Positions 1-7,727 of a stretch of DNA of 64,000 bases are shown here, one piece after another. A model generated the notes under the pieces. That model did no database searches, was not told where the DNA came from, and was given only the letters and a program-made list of their open reading frames with translations. Positions within the stretch are counted from its first letter, which is position 1, and each line of letters starts with the position of its first letter. The stretch spans positions 62,001 to 126,000 of the forward strand of contig NZ_JAOBPP010000013.1 in assembly GCF_025574465.1 (NCBI RefSeq). The letters run 5' to 3'. The translations under genes and the position numbers were made by a program. The stretch comes from Kordiimonas aestuarii (lineage in GTDB: Bacteria; Pseudomonadota; Alphaproteobacteria; Sphingomonadales; Kordiimonadaceae).

Positions 1-698
1 CCAACCTCCGCCTCGTGATTTCGATCGCGAAAAAATATACTAACCGTGGCTTGCAGTTCCTCGACCTTATTCAGGAAGGTAACATCGGCCTGATGAAGGC
101 GGTGGATAAGTTCGAATATCGCCGGGGTTACAAGTTCTCGACCTACGCCACATGGTGGATCAGGCAGGCAATAACCCGCTCGATCGCCGATCAGGCGCGC
201 ACCATCCGTATCCCGGTGCATATGATCGAGACGATCAACAAGCTGGTGCGTACTGGACGCCAGATGCTGCACGAGATTGGCCGTGAAGCGACGCCGGAAG
301 AACTGGCGGAACGTCTTTCGATGCCGCTTGAAAAAGTGCGCAAGGTGATGAAGATCGCCAAGGAGCCAATCTCCCTTGAAACACCCATCGGTGACGAGGA
401 AGACAGCCACCTTGGTGACTTCATCGAAGACAAGAACGCTATCCTGCCGGTTGATGCGGCGATCCAGTCGAACCTGCGTGAGACCACCACGCGCGTGCTG
501 GCATCCCTCACCCCGCGTGAGGAACGTGTGCTCAGGATGCGGTTTGGTATCGGCATGAACACCGACCATACGCTTGAGGAAGTGGGCCAGCAATTCTCGG
601 TAACCCGCGAACGTATCCGCCAGATCGAGGCCAAGGCGCTGAGGAAGCTCAAGCACCCAAGCCGGTCGCGGCAGCTCAGAAGCTTCCTCGATACCTAA
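1..698 (+). CDS. rpoD: RNA polymerase primary sigma factor RpoD, C-terminal part
   Basis: This is the C-terminal portion (about 232 residues) of the housekeeping sigma factor, which directs RNA polymerase to -35/-10 promoters. The frame is already open at base 3, so the 5' end lies outside the window; the GTG at 15 is not the true start. Region 2, which binds core polymerase and melts the -10 element, is seen as [14 protein letters not shown]. Region 3 follows. Region 4.2 carries the helix-turn-helix [17 protein letters not shown]. The ending LRSFLDT is the usual end of proteobacterial RpoD, so the gene is complete at its 3' end. Alternative sigma factors such as RpoH end differently, which makes RpoD the strong call. 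Confidence 0.96.
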   Translation, partial: NLRLVISIAKKYTNRGLQFLDLIQEGNIGLMKAVDKFEYRRGYKFSTYATWWIRQAITRSIADQARTIRIPVHMIETINKLVRTGRQMLHEIGREATPEELAERLSMPLEKVRKVMKIAKEPISLETPIGDEEDSHLGDFIEDKNAILPVDAAIQSNLRETTTRVLASLTPREERVLRMRFGIGMNTDHTLEEVGQQFSVTRERIRQIEAKALRKLKHPSRSRQLRSFLDT

Positions 699-702
699 GG
701 GC

Positions 703-1650
703 ATGGACAGACAAGAAACATCAAATGGGGGTAGCCTTCGTTGGCTGCCCCTTTTTGTTTTAGGCCTGTTTGCCTTCACACACAGCCTGCAAGCCAACGA
801 GTATGTGTCGGTGGGCGACAATCATGGCCGTCGCCTTGTGGATGTGCAGGTGGACAGCTATGGCAGCTTCCCGTTCCTTGTCGACAGTGCCGCAAGCCAT
901 ACCGTGTTCTATGAGCGGCTCGTGAAGGAGCAGGGGCTGACCCCCATCCCCAGCCGGGCCGCGGCGGTTATTACCGCGACAGGGGAACGCCGGATGGATT
1001 ACTACCGCCTGCACACCTTTGCCGCCTTTGGCGAAATTATGCGCGTTGACCGTACCATCGCGATGCCGGACCCGGGCGGCGGCGCTGATACACCATACGG
1101 CATCCTGGGCATGGATTTCCTGCGAGGCAGCGTACTTGTCGTGATTGGCGACAGTGTTCGCTTTTATGTCGACGGCGCCGCGTTCAAACCTGATGAAGAC
1201 GAAGGCTATGACTGGCAGCGTATTGGCGGCCGGACCGTGGGTAATGGCTCCGTCGCTGTGGATGTCGGTGTGGCCGGGCTGGTGGTGCCCGCAATCATTG
1301 ACACCGGCGCGGCGGTTACCGTCGTGAACCGCAAGGCGGCGGACAAGCTCCGGCAGCAAGGGACAAGCGGGGTAGAATTCCGCCGTACGACCTTGTCAGC
1401 AGCCGGTGGCCGGATGCGGGCGGAAAGCCTGCGGGTCGAACGGCTGCAAATGGGCGAACTCATATTGCGGGACCGGGATATCCTGTCGTCCAACCTGCCT
1501 GTCTTCACCACCTATGGTGCATCGCGGGTGCCCGCGATGATCCTGGGCGCTGATATCCTGTTCAGTCGCCCGATTGCCATCGATTTCGGCAATCACGCTC
1601 TTTATATCGGTAAACCCAGAGCGAGCGCAGCTGAGACCGCGCAAGAATGA
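703..1650 (+). CDS. Exported two-lobed retropepsin-like aspartic protease
   Basis: A 315-residue protein with an N-terminal hydrophobic signal segment (residues 13-31, ending near SLQA), so it is probably periplasmic. It contains two copies of a retropepsin-type fold. The second lobe has the classic aspartic protease motif IIDTGAAVTVV with Asp200. The first lobe has the related LVDSAASHTV with Asp61, where the Thr-Gly is replaced by Ser-Ala. Each lobe later carries a hydrophobic-Gly motif (GILGMDFLRG and MILGADILFS), as expected for this family. The start is 4 bases after the rpoD stop, but no functional link is implied. Substrates are unknown. Family assignment is firm; activity is inferred, because the altered first motif might reduce it. 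Confidence 0.8.
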   Translation: MDRQETSNGGSLRWLPLFVLGLFAFTHSLQANEYVSVGDNHGRRLVDVQVDSYGSFPFLVDSAASHTVFYERLVKEQGLTPIPSRAAAVITATGERRMDYYRLHTFAAFGEIMRVDRTIAMPDPGGGADTPYGILGMDFLRGSVLVVIGDSVRFYVDGAAFKPDEDEGYDWQRIGGRTVGNGSVAVDVGVAGLVVPAIIDTGAAVTVVNRKAADKLRQQGTSGVEFRRTTLSAAGGRMRAESLRVERLQMGELILRDRDILSSNLPVFTTYGASRVPAMILGADILFSRPIAIDFGNHALYIGKPRASAAETAQE

Positions 1651-1683
1651 ATCTGAATATTAAACTGGAATAAATCCGGACAT

Positions 1684-1710
1684 AAAAAAGCCCGGCACGC
1701 TCGCCGGGCT
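1684..1710 (-). terminator. Rho-independent terminator of the flagellin gene
   Basis: An 8-bp perfect stem (AGCCCGGC/GCCGGGCT) with a 6-base loop. Read on the minus strand, it is followed directly by six T residues. It sits 26 bases after the flagellin stop. In the plus direction there is no T tract, so it should not stop the protease transcript. Confidence 0.85.
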
Positions 1711-1735
1711 TGGAGTACGCAGAGGGTGACCACTA

Positions 1736-2566
1736 TCAGCTTTCAAACAGGCCAAGGATAGAGGCAGGCTGTTTGTTCGCGATCGACAGACTTTGGATAC
1801 CCAGCGCCTGACGGACCTGATTGGCCTCGAAGCTGGCGTTTGTGGATGCAAGGTTGGCGTCCACAAGGTTACCGATGCCTTTTTCGGTGGTGTTTGAAAG
1901 CGCTTCGGTGAAATCCTTGGTTTCCTGCAACCGGCTGGACCCTGAGCCGATCTCAGCCAGCGCATCTGAAACATTCGCAAGCGAATCTTCGATCGCTGTT
2001 ACGGCGGCTTGTGCGTCCGTCAGCGTAGCAATGCCCTGTGCGGCGGATAGCGACACGTTCCCGCCGCCCAGCGACAGGTCTTGCGCCGCCACGGTCAGGC
2101 TACCGTCCCCTTCCGCGCCACTGAGGGCGACAATATCGTCACCACCGGCCTTGACCGCATTGGTGCCGTTGAATTCAGCGCCGTCGACGATACCGCTGAT
2201 CTGGTCGCGCAGCGCGGTGAACTCGTCGTTGAGCGACTGGCGGCTGGCGTCGTCCAGCCCGGGATCGGCGGCCTTGACCGCTTTTTCCTTCAGCTCCAGC
2301 AACAGTTCAGACACGCCTTGCCCGGCAGCAAGCGCCACGTCGGATGTTGAGACCGCGCGGTCGAGCGAGTTTTTCACGCTGCCAAGGCCCGCGAGGTCAC
2401 TTTCCAGCAGTTGAGAGACCGCGAGGATCGCCGCGTTGTCCTTGACGTCGTTCACCTTTTTGCCTGTGGCCAGCTCCTTCTGGTCAGTGCGCAAAAGCGA
2501 GTTTGTTTTGTTCAACGAGCGAACGCCCTGCAAACCGCCGGCGTTTGTATTGATTGATTCAACCAT
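1736..2566 (-). CDS. Flagellin
   Basis: A 276-residue flagellin, the subunit of the flagellar filament, exported through the flagellar type III apparatus and so lacking a signal peptide. The conserved N-terminal D0/D1 helices are visible (SINTNAGGLQGVRSLNK and LATGKKVNDVKDNAA). The C-terminal pair ends in ANLASTNASFEANQVRQAL and SLSIANKQPASILGLF. The central variable domain is very short, as in several alphaproteobacterial flagellins. GAGGTGG lies 7 bases before the ATG. No other flagellar gene is in the window, so this is an isolated flagellin locus with its own terminator. It could be a minor filament subunit, since many alphaproteobacteria have several. Confidence 0.93.
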   Translation of the reverse strand: MVESINTNAGGLQGVRSLNKTNSLLRTDQKELATGKKVNDVKDNAAILAVSQLLESDLAGLGSVKNSLDRAVSTSDVALAAGQGVSELLLELKEKAVKAADPGLDDASRQSLNDEFTALRDQISGIVDGAEFNGTNAVKAGGDDIVALSGAEGDGSLTVAAQDLSLGGGNVSLSAAQGIATLTDAQAAVTAIEDSLANVSDALAEIGSGSSRLQETKDFTEALSNTTEKGIGNLVDANLASTNASFEANQVRQALGIQSLSIANKQPASILGLFES

Positions 2567-2676
2567 TTCAGCACCACCTCATGCGCCCCTTGGTCCCCAC
2601 CAAAGGGCTGTAAGTTACCCAACCGCCAGTATGACAGAAATGGCTGGGTTTTTGAAGCGGTACGTAAAATTGTGCC

Positions 2677-4110
2677 CTATTTGTCGTAGCTTATGAAAGC
2701 CGTGATCCCTTCCTTGAGCGCGAGCACGTCCATTTTGTCGCTGACTGCGTAGGGTGTATGGATCGACAGCACTGGCACACCAAAGTCGATGGTGTCGATA
2801 TTATAGTGTGCCAGTTCCGAACCAAGGGTACCGCCGCCCGCGCGGCCGACTTTATAGGTGGTGGTTTGCCACGGCACCTTGCGCTCATCAAGTGCAGCGC
2901 GCGTCCAGGCGGTGAACTCGCTATTGGCATTGAAGCCGCGGCCATACAGCTTGATGTTCACCCCGAAACCGAGGCGCGGTGCGTTTGTCAGCTCCCACAC
3001 GCCGGGGCTCATGGGGTTTACACCCGGGTTTACATCAATCGACAGTGCCTTGGATGCACGAAGGGTGCGCGCAAGCAGGGGCTGGCGGTAGCTGTCGCCG
3101 ACCTCAGCATACAAAAGTTCACCCACAAGGTCGGTCAGGAAGGTCGAGGACGCGCCTGTCACATTCACGTTGCCGCTTTCCTCATTGTCGGCCAGGTGGA
3201 TGAGTGTCGTCTGTGGCGGTGTTTTGATGTCTGCCGCAGCCTTCAGGCTTGCGAATGCGGCCAGGCGGTCATCTTGCCCATAAGCGGCGGTCAACCTGCG
3301 GTCAAAACCCACATCGCGCGGGCGGGTGGCGGGCACAAGCGAGAGTTCGGCCGAGACAAGGTCGGCTGCGTCAACATCGTAGGTTTGCTTCAGGTGCTCA
3401 AACACCCAGTCAGCGACAGCGGTTTCGCCGTGCGGGCCGGTGGCCGCGATAGGGTCAAGGTCTTCATGCTCAACAACCTCGCGGGCGTTTTTCTTCATCT
3501 GGTCGCGCGCAGTGTGCGGCGACAGGTCCGGGATGATGAAAATGGGGTCGTCGGCATCAAGCCCGACAGCCACATTGATCACCTTTCCGTCCTTGCGGTC
3601 GATACGGCCCACGAGCGCAAGCGGGATATTTGTCCACTGATAGGTTTTGATGCCGCCGTGATAATTGGTCTGAAAGAGGGCAAAGCCCTGCGCATTATCG
3701 ACGGGGCGTCCCTTCAGTTCAAGCCGTGGGCTGTCGATATGGCTGGCAACCAGCCGCACACCCTTGGCGATATCCTCACGCCCACCGATGATCAGTGTCA
3801 GCGCCCGGTCGCGGTTATGGATATAATAGCGGCTGCCGGGGGCGACGCGGGTGCCTTCCGTCCATTCTTCGAAGCCCATGTCCTTCGCCATGCGGATCGC
3901 TGACGCCACGGTCATCAACTCGGTGCGGGCGCCGTCAAGGAAACGGGCATAGTCTTTCGCGAAATCCATTGCGCTGTCGCTTTTGACCGTGTCGGCCTCT
4001 TTCCATACACTCTCGCAGGTGCCCTGGGCACACGGCGCGGCGATTGCTGGCTGCGTGCACAGGCTCGCGCCTAGTATCAGGGCGGTGATAAAGGTGGTTT
4101 TGCCGGTCAT
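2677..4110 (-). CDS. Exported M18-family aminopeptidase
   Basis: A 477-residue zinc aminopeptidase of family M18 (aspartyl aminopeptidase type), which removes acidic N-terminal residues from peptides. Family signatures include ASHIDSPRLELKGRP (metal His and Asp), HLADNEESGNV (Glu pair), LSIDVNPGVNP and the late SIHTPYAVSDKMD (metal His). Unlike most family members, the protein begins with a clear signal peptide (hydrophobic stretch ending TQPAIAA, residues 1-24) and a Cys-containing mature N-terminus, so it should act in the periplasm or outside. A strong ribosome site (AGGAGGAAC) precedes the ATG. It is a single gene, divergent from the downstream PspB-like peptides. Confidence 0.9.
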   Translation of the reverse strand: MTGKTTFITALILGASLCTQPAIAAPCAQGTCESVWKEADTVKSDSAMDFAKDYARFLDGARTELMTVASAIRMAKDMGFEEWTEGTRVAPGSRYYIHNRDRALTLIIGGREDIAKGVRLVASHIDSPRLELKGRPVDNAQGFALFQTNYHGGIKTYQWTNIPLALVGRIDRKDGKVINVAVGLDADDPIFIIPDLSPHTARDQMKKNAREVVEHEDLDPIAATGPHGETAVADWVFEHLKQTYDVDAADLVSAELSLVPATRPRDVGFDRRLTAAYGQDDRLAAFASLKAAADIKTPPQTTLIHLADNEESGNVNVTGASSTFLTDLVGELLYAEVGDSYRQPLLARTLRASKALSIDVNPGVNPMSPGVWELTNAPRLGFGVNIKLYGRGFNANSEFTAWTRAALDERKVPWQTTTYKVGRAGGGTLGSELAHYNIDTIDFGVPVLSIHTPYAVSDKMDVLALKEGITAFISYDK

Positions 4111-4240
4111 GGGTTCCTCCTGTCGATTTGCTCTTCTTTGCCTGTCTTAGAATGAGAATTCAGCCATTGCAATCACGTTGGGCTGACCCTATATCGGATT
4201 GATACAAGGGGTATAACAAAAGACAGTGGAGGGTGACGCC

Positions 4241-4459
4241 ATGGGCGTATTCGGGATGATTACATCCGTAGTTTTGATTGTCATGATCGCGGTCGTGACA
4301 ATGGTCAGCATTTCTGCGAAGTCGAAAACCGGCCGCACGCGAGAGCAGGACAAGGCCAGAGACAAACGTATCGCAGCCCTTGAGGAGCGGGTACGTGTGC
4401 TTGAAAAGCTTGCCACAGACAGGAGTGCGCGGCTCAAGGAAGAGATCGACGCGCTCTAG
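4241..4459 (+). CDS. PspB-like small membrane protein, copy 1
   Basis: A 72-residue protein with one N-terminal membrane helix (residues 4-25) followed by a charged, coiled-coil forming tail (RDKRIAALEERVRVLEKLAT) that ends in KEEIDAL. The layout and the tail match phage-shock protein B, the inner-membrane partner that helps sense envelope stress. I chose the ATG at 4241 rather than the GTG at 4226 because GGAGGG lies 7 bases upstream of it. A near-copy follows after 41 bases. No pspA, pspC or pspF is seen nearby, so the role in a phage-shock response is inferred only from the family. Confidence 0.75.
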   Translation: MGVFGMITSVVLIVMIAVVTMVSISAKSKTGRTREQDKARDKRIAALEERVRVLEKLATDRSARLKEEIDAL

Positions 4460-4500
4460 GCCAAAAAAATATACAGAGACGACAACGCGAGGACAGACAG

Positions 4501-4728
4501 ATGGAAGACGGCAAGATTTTTGTGCTGATGATCATTTTCGGATCATTTATATTCGCAGGTTTCAGCCAATGGATGAAAGCGAAGACTGACGCGATGAAAA
4601 AAGCGACCCGTGAGGGTGACAGTGAACTCCGCCGCGACGTGCGGGCGCTTGAGGAACGGGTGCGGGTGCTGGAACGCATCGCGACAGACAAACGCTCCCG
4701 CCTGAAGGAAGAGATCGACGCGCTTTAG
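4501..4728 (+). CDS. PspB-like small membrane protein, copy 2
   Basis: A 75-residue paralogue of the preceding gene. It has an N-terminal membrane helix (residues 6-22) and the tail RALEERVRVLERIATDK, and it ends in the same KEEIDAL. The tails are nearly identical while the membrane helices differ. This suggests an old tandem duplication in which the cytoplasmic coiled coil is conserved and the membrane part has diverged. A GAGGA element precedes the ATG. The two genes are probably cotranscribed, and heterodimer formation is plausible. Confidence 0.75.
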   Translation: MEDGKIFVLMIIFGSFIFAGFSQWMKAKTDAMKKATREGDSELRRDVRALEERVRVLERIATDKRSRLKEEIDAL

Positions 4729-4843
4729 AGGCTTGCTGCAAATCCATGTGACGGTGGTGTGAAGGCGTTTGGCTTTACACCCCAATATGGTCAGTATATG
4801 CATGCAGGGCACATATCCGGTTGCGGGCAACTAGACAGCACAG

Positions 4844-6421
4844 GTGCTTATGAGTTTTGAACCAGACCCCGGAATGCTGACGCCCGCAGCAACAATGCTT
4901 GCGCCGGACAGAGACATATCGCTAGCCTTTCATCACAGCAGTTTTGATCGCCTTGCACCCCTATGCAGCCCGGAGACGCGGCCTAAGTTCCAGATTGATG
5001 GTCGTAAGCCGATCTTTGTCTTTGGCAGCTGTTTTGCGCTTGAGGTTGCTTCCCGCCTGCGTGACATGGGTAGCGAAGTCGCTGACTTCAACTTTCTAAT
5101 GACTGCAGATGAATGGCATTCCATTCCTCAGGTCATCGTCAATAAGTTCACCCCGGCGGGCATCCATAATGAAGTGAGTTGGTGCCACGGCATCCTCACG
5201 CGCGGGAACGGTTTCCGCGAAGCAGATACGGACGACCTGCTTTATGACATTGGTAACGGCTATGTCATTGACGGCGGGCTGATGGGCTTCCGGCCAATCC
5301 GTCGTGATCGGGCAATCGAGCGGCGGAAAGCGCTTTTCGAGTATTTCTCGAAAGTATTTGAGGTTGAGACGGTGGTGATCACCCTGGGCCTCATAGAGAG
5401 CTGGTGGGATAGCAAGCGCCGCCGTTTCCTTGAGGAAGCTCCGCGCGATAACAGGCTCCTGCAGCTCTATGGCGATCAGTTCCATTTCTGCAAACTGGAT
5501 TATGATCGGTGCCGGGCCTATCTGCTGGATATTTTCCGCTTGATCGATTCTATTGGCAAACCCAAGAAAATTCTCATCACTACCTCGCCGGTGCCGATTG
5601 CACGGACCTTTACGGACGATGATATTATCGTTGCGAATTCTCATGGCAAAAGCGTGCTCCGGGCCGTGTGCGGCGACCTGGTGGCCCGTCTGCCCAACGT
5701 GGCATATTTCCCTTCCTATGAAAGCGTTGTGCTGACGCGGGACTGGAGTGTCTATGCTCTCGATCGTCGTCACGTTGCGCGCAAGGATGTTGCGCGCATT
5801 ATTGCCAAGGTAATCGAGACATATTTTACCAATGTGCCCGAGCCACAGCAAAAACTGATCGCAAGTGTGCTGGCTTTCCATAACGGGGCATTAGACCGGG
5901 CTCTGGAGCTGGCGAAAGAGGCTGTGTCCTTGCGGCCGTCATCGCTGGAAGCATGGCACCAATTGGCACAGTGCCATGACAGCATGGGTGCCTATGGTGA
6001 GGCCGCGGTTGCGTTTGAGCGGGTCGCCGGTCTCGCGCCAGAAAACGCGCTATCCATCCAGATGATGGCGATTGGCCACTGCAAGGCAGGGACGGCCGAT
6101 CGGGCAATCGACCGTGTAGAGGGTTTTCTTGCGCGCTATCCCGGCACACCTGTGGTGGAATATGCTCATATGCAATGCCTCCATGCGCTGGGGCGTTTTG
6201 ATGAATGTATGAGTTTGATCCGGCGTCTTGAAGACCTGAGAATCCTGCGAGCAGAAGGATATACCGTTGCGAGCCAAATCCATCAGGCGCGCGGTGATCT
6301 GCCTGCCGCCCTCAACGCGGCGCAAAAAGCGGCCTCAATGAGTTGGCAAAGTGCTGATACGCTTGAGCGGGTAGTCGACCTTGAAATGCTTATGCGGGAT
6401 GTCGCGCGCCGCGAAGGTTGA
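4844..6421 (+). CDS. GSCFA-domain protein with C-terminal TPR repeats
   Basis: A 525-residue protein. The family-naming motif FVFGSCFALEVASRL is at residues 58-72, followed by the conserved MTADEWHSIPQ and LGLIESW blocks. Together these define the GSCFA domain (about residues 50-330), a fold related to SGNH/GDSL hydrolases and found next to polysaccharide genes. Residues of about 340-515 form tetratricopeptide-type helices (EAWHQLAQCHDSMGAYGEA), a protein-binding scaffold. There is no signal peptide, so it is probably cytoplasmic. The start may be GTG 4844 or ATG 4850; no strong ribosome site separates them. The substrate is unknown; carbohydrate or acyl-ester processing is the family-level inference. 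Confidence 0.82.
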   Translation: MLMSFEPDPGMLTPAATMLAPDRDISLAFHHSSFDRLAPLCSPETRPKFQIDGRKPIFVFGSCFALEVASRLRDMGSEVADFNFLMTADEWHSIPQVIVNKFTPAGIHNEVSWCHGILTRGNGFREADTDDLLYDIGNGYVIDGGLMGFRPIRRDRAIERRKALFEYFSKVFEVETVVITLGLIESWWDSKRRRFLEEAPRDNRLLQLYGDQFHFCKLDYDRCRAYLLDIFRLIDSIGKPKKILITTSPVPIARTFTDDDIIVANSHGKSVLRAVCGDLVARLPNVAYFPSYESVVLTRDWSVYALDRRHVARKDVARIIAKVIETYFTNVPEPQQKLIASVLAFHNGALDRALELAKEAVSLRPSSLEAWHQLAQCHDSMGAYGEAAVAFERVAGLAPENALSIQMMAIGHCKAGTADRAIDRVEGFLARYPGTPVVEYAHMQCLHALGRFDECMSLIRRLEDLRILRAEGYTVASQIHQARGDLPAALNAAQKAASMSWQSADTLERVVDLEMLMRDVARREG

Positions 6422-6493
6422 GGCGCAAGATATTTCCCGCATTTTTGGGCTACCCAAGCCGCGATCCATTTGCTAAACGAGGCCCCGTGGTTG

Positions 6494-6570
6494 GGGCCTG
6501 TAGCTCAGTTGGTTAGAGCCGGCCGCTCATAACGGCTTGGTCGGGGGTTCGAGTCCCTCCGGGCCCACCA
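6494..6570 (+). tRNA. tRNA with anticodon CAU, probably tRNA-Ile2
   Basis: A complete 77-nt cloverleaf with encoded CCA. The acceptor stem is GGGCCTG/CGGGCCC, the D arm is GCTC-loop-GAGC, the anticodon loop is CTCATAA, and the T arm is GGGGG-TTCGAGT-CCCTC. CAU could be initiator Met, elongator Met or AUA-reading Ile2. The first pair is G-C and the anticodon stem lacks the three G-C pairs of the initiator, so the initiator is excluded. The pairs C4-G69 and C5-G68 fit the recognition elements known for TilS (lysidine synthase), which favours Ile2 over elongator Met. The structure is certain; the amino acid is an inference. Confidence 0.93.
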
Positions 6571-6571
6571 C

Positions 6572-6640
6572 ATGAGTGAGAGTTCTCAGAAAAAGCTGGA
6601 AATTTCTCAGAAAAAGCCGGACACCGAAATGGTGTTCGGC
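6572..6640 (+). repeat. Repeat family copy A (TTCTCAGAA-type element end)
   Basis: Two tandem units of the form TTCTCAGAAAAAGCYGG lie directly after the tRNA CCA end. The reverse complement of this piece (GTGTCCGGCTTTTTCTGAGAA) matches the end of copy B near 13,926-13,947 and copy C near 25,974-25,995 almost base for base. Multiple subterminal repeats with this spacing resemble transposase-binding ends of IS21-like elements, but no transposase gene is present. It is read here as a solo or miniature element end, inverted relative to copies B and C. Confidence 0.6.
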
Positions 6641-6644
6641 TTTT
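6616..6644 (+). terminator. Probable terminator after the tRNA
   Basis: A 10-bp stem (GCCGGACACC/GGTGTTCGGC, one G-T pair) with loop GAAAT, followed by TTTT. It lies 46 bases past the tRNA end and overlaps the inner edge of repeat copy A, so the mobile sequence may have supplied or replaced the tRNA terminator. The T tract is short. Confidence 0.55.
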
Positions 6645-6889
6645 GACTTCAGCCTATTCGATCCTGGAACGCTTCAAGCGCACGGCGACATTTGCGGCTT
6701 TTGTCTATGCATCTGCCTGTCCGTTTGTGGCGAAAAGCAGATATTGGTGAAGTGCGGATATCCAATAAAGGAATAGTCGCGCTCTGGCCGATAGGTGACT
6801 TTCAGTCACCCCCCGCGATATAGGCGCTCCCGCCAGAAGAAGTCTTATACAGATATTGGTTATGCATCTGAATCCGTTGCCTGCCCTGC

Positions 6890-7585
6890 TTACTGGGGTG
6901 AGTTCAGCTCGTTAGACACAAAGCGGTGACGAAGATTTGTCAAACTGCCGTTCTTTACCTCCAGCTCACGGATATAATCGATCAATTCCGCCGTTATGTG
7001 TGTATGGGTTTCTAGCTTGTCACCATCAGCAGAAAACTCGGCGACAGAGAGATTAAGGACGTCGCCATCATTCTGTGCAGCATAGCGTTCAACAGCACCT
7101 TCAATATGGCGCACCCACACTTCTCTATGCTCATTAAGTCCATCTCTCAGTGTTTTTTGAACGCGCCCTAGCAGCTCAATATATTCACGTGTAAGCGCTC
7201 CAACATCCAGCTCATCTTGCTCTGAGTTTAATTCCGATAAAACTTTCTTCAGTCGATCGTTTTTTTTGATTTCAGTGATAATTATCCGCCCACTAGTTGA
7301 AAAACGTCTTTGGGAAGTTAATTCGCCATCAACTTCAATTCTTCGAGAATGAAACCAGGCTCCATGCAGTGGGGCAGAGTGATGCTGGGCATGGTTTCTG
7401 AGCTGCTCCATAAAACGATATGCGAAGCTGCCCTCATATGCTTCACTGGCCGCTGTCTTAAATACTTCCACTATCCCTTCAATTTCCAGTTTTTGTAGTC
7501 GTCCATATACATGGTCCAGATAAGCTCTGCAGCTTTGCAAAAGGTTAGATAGGCGCCGCGAAAATGTCCGACGATACTGCTGCAT
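6890..7585 (-). CDS. Uncharacterised 231-residue protein
   Basis: Not recognised as a named family. It is a soluble, mainly helical protein without signal peptide or membrane segment. The notable block is FMEQLRNHAQHHSAPLHGAW (residues 59-78), a His-rich element of the kind seen in several uncharacterised bacterial proteins. A basic N-terminus precedes it. Base composition looks clearly AT-richer than the neighbouring exporter genes, and the gene lies between repeat copy A and the RiPP cluster, pointing to acquisition by transfer. The frame continues upstream of the chosen ATG without another good start before a stop at 7642, so the N-terminus may be shortened. It is divergent from the ATP-grasp gene. 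No function is assigned. Confidence 0.6.
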   Translation of the reverse strand: MQQYRRTFSRRLSNLLQSCRAYLDHVYGRLQKLEIEGIVEVFKTAASEAYEGSFAYRFMEQLRNHAQHHSAPLHGAWFHSRRIEVDGELTSQRRFSTSGRIIITEIKKNDRLKKVLSELNSEQDELDVGALTREYIELLGRVQKTLRDGLNEHREVWVRHIEGAVERYAAQNDGDVLNLSVAEFSADGDKLETHTHITAELIDYIRELEVKNGSLTNLRHRFVSNELNSPQ

Positions 7586-7727
7586 CGCTGCATAGGAATA
7601 TCCTCGTACCTTCGTTTGAGCCGAGAAAGTGGCTCGCCTTTATCGATAGTCAAAGTATAATTTTGTAGACATTAAGTTTATATTTATGCAACCTCAGATT
7701 AAGTGATTCGATCTCTGGGGGAGAGAT

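Noticed and set aside
2758..3903. 381-codon plus-strand frame opposite the M18 aminopeptidase
   Set aside because: It is fully antisense to a gene with clear family motifs and has no ribosome site or recognisable protein.
5096..5881. 261-codon minus-strand frame opposite the GSCFA gene
   Set aside because: It is a shadow of the GSCFA-TPR gene; it shows no motifs.
7471..7653. Possible frameshift extending the unknown gene at 6890-7585 with a 60-codon minus-strand frame
   Set aside because: The two frames overlap, but the second does not continue into a sensible N-terminus and the main frame is intact. A truncation remains possible but is unproven.
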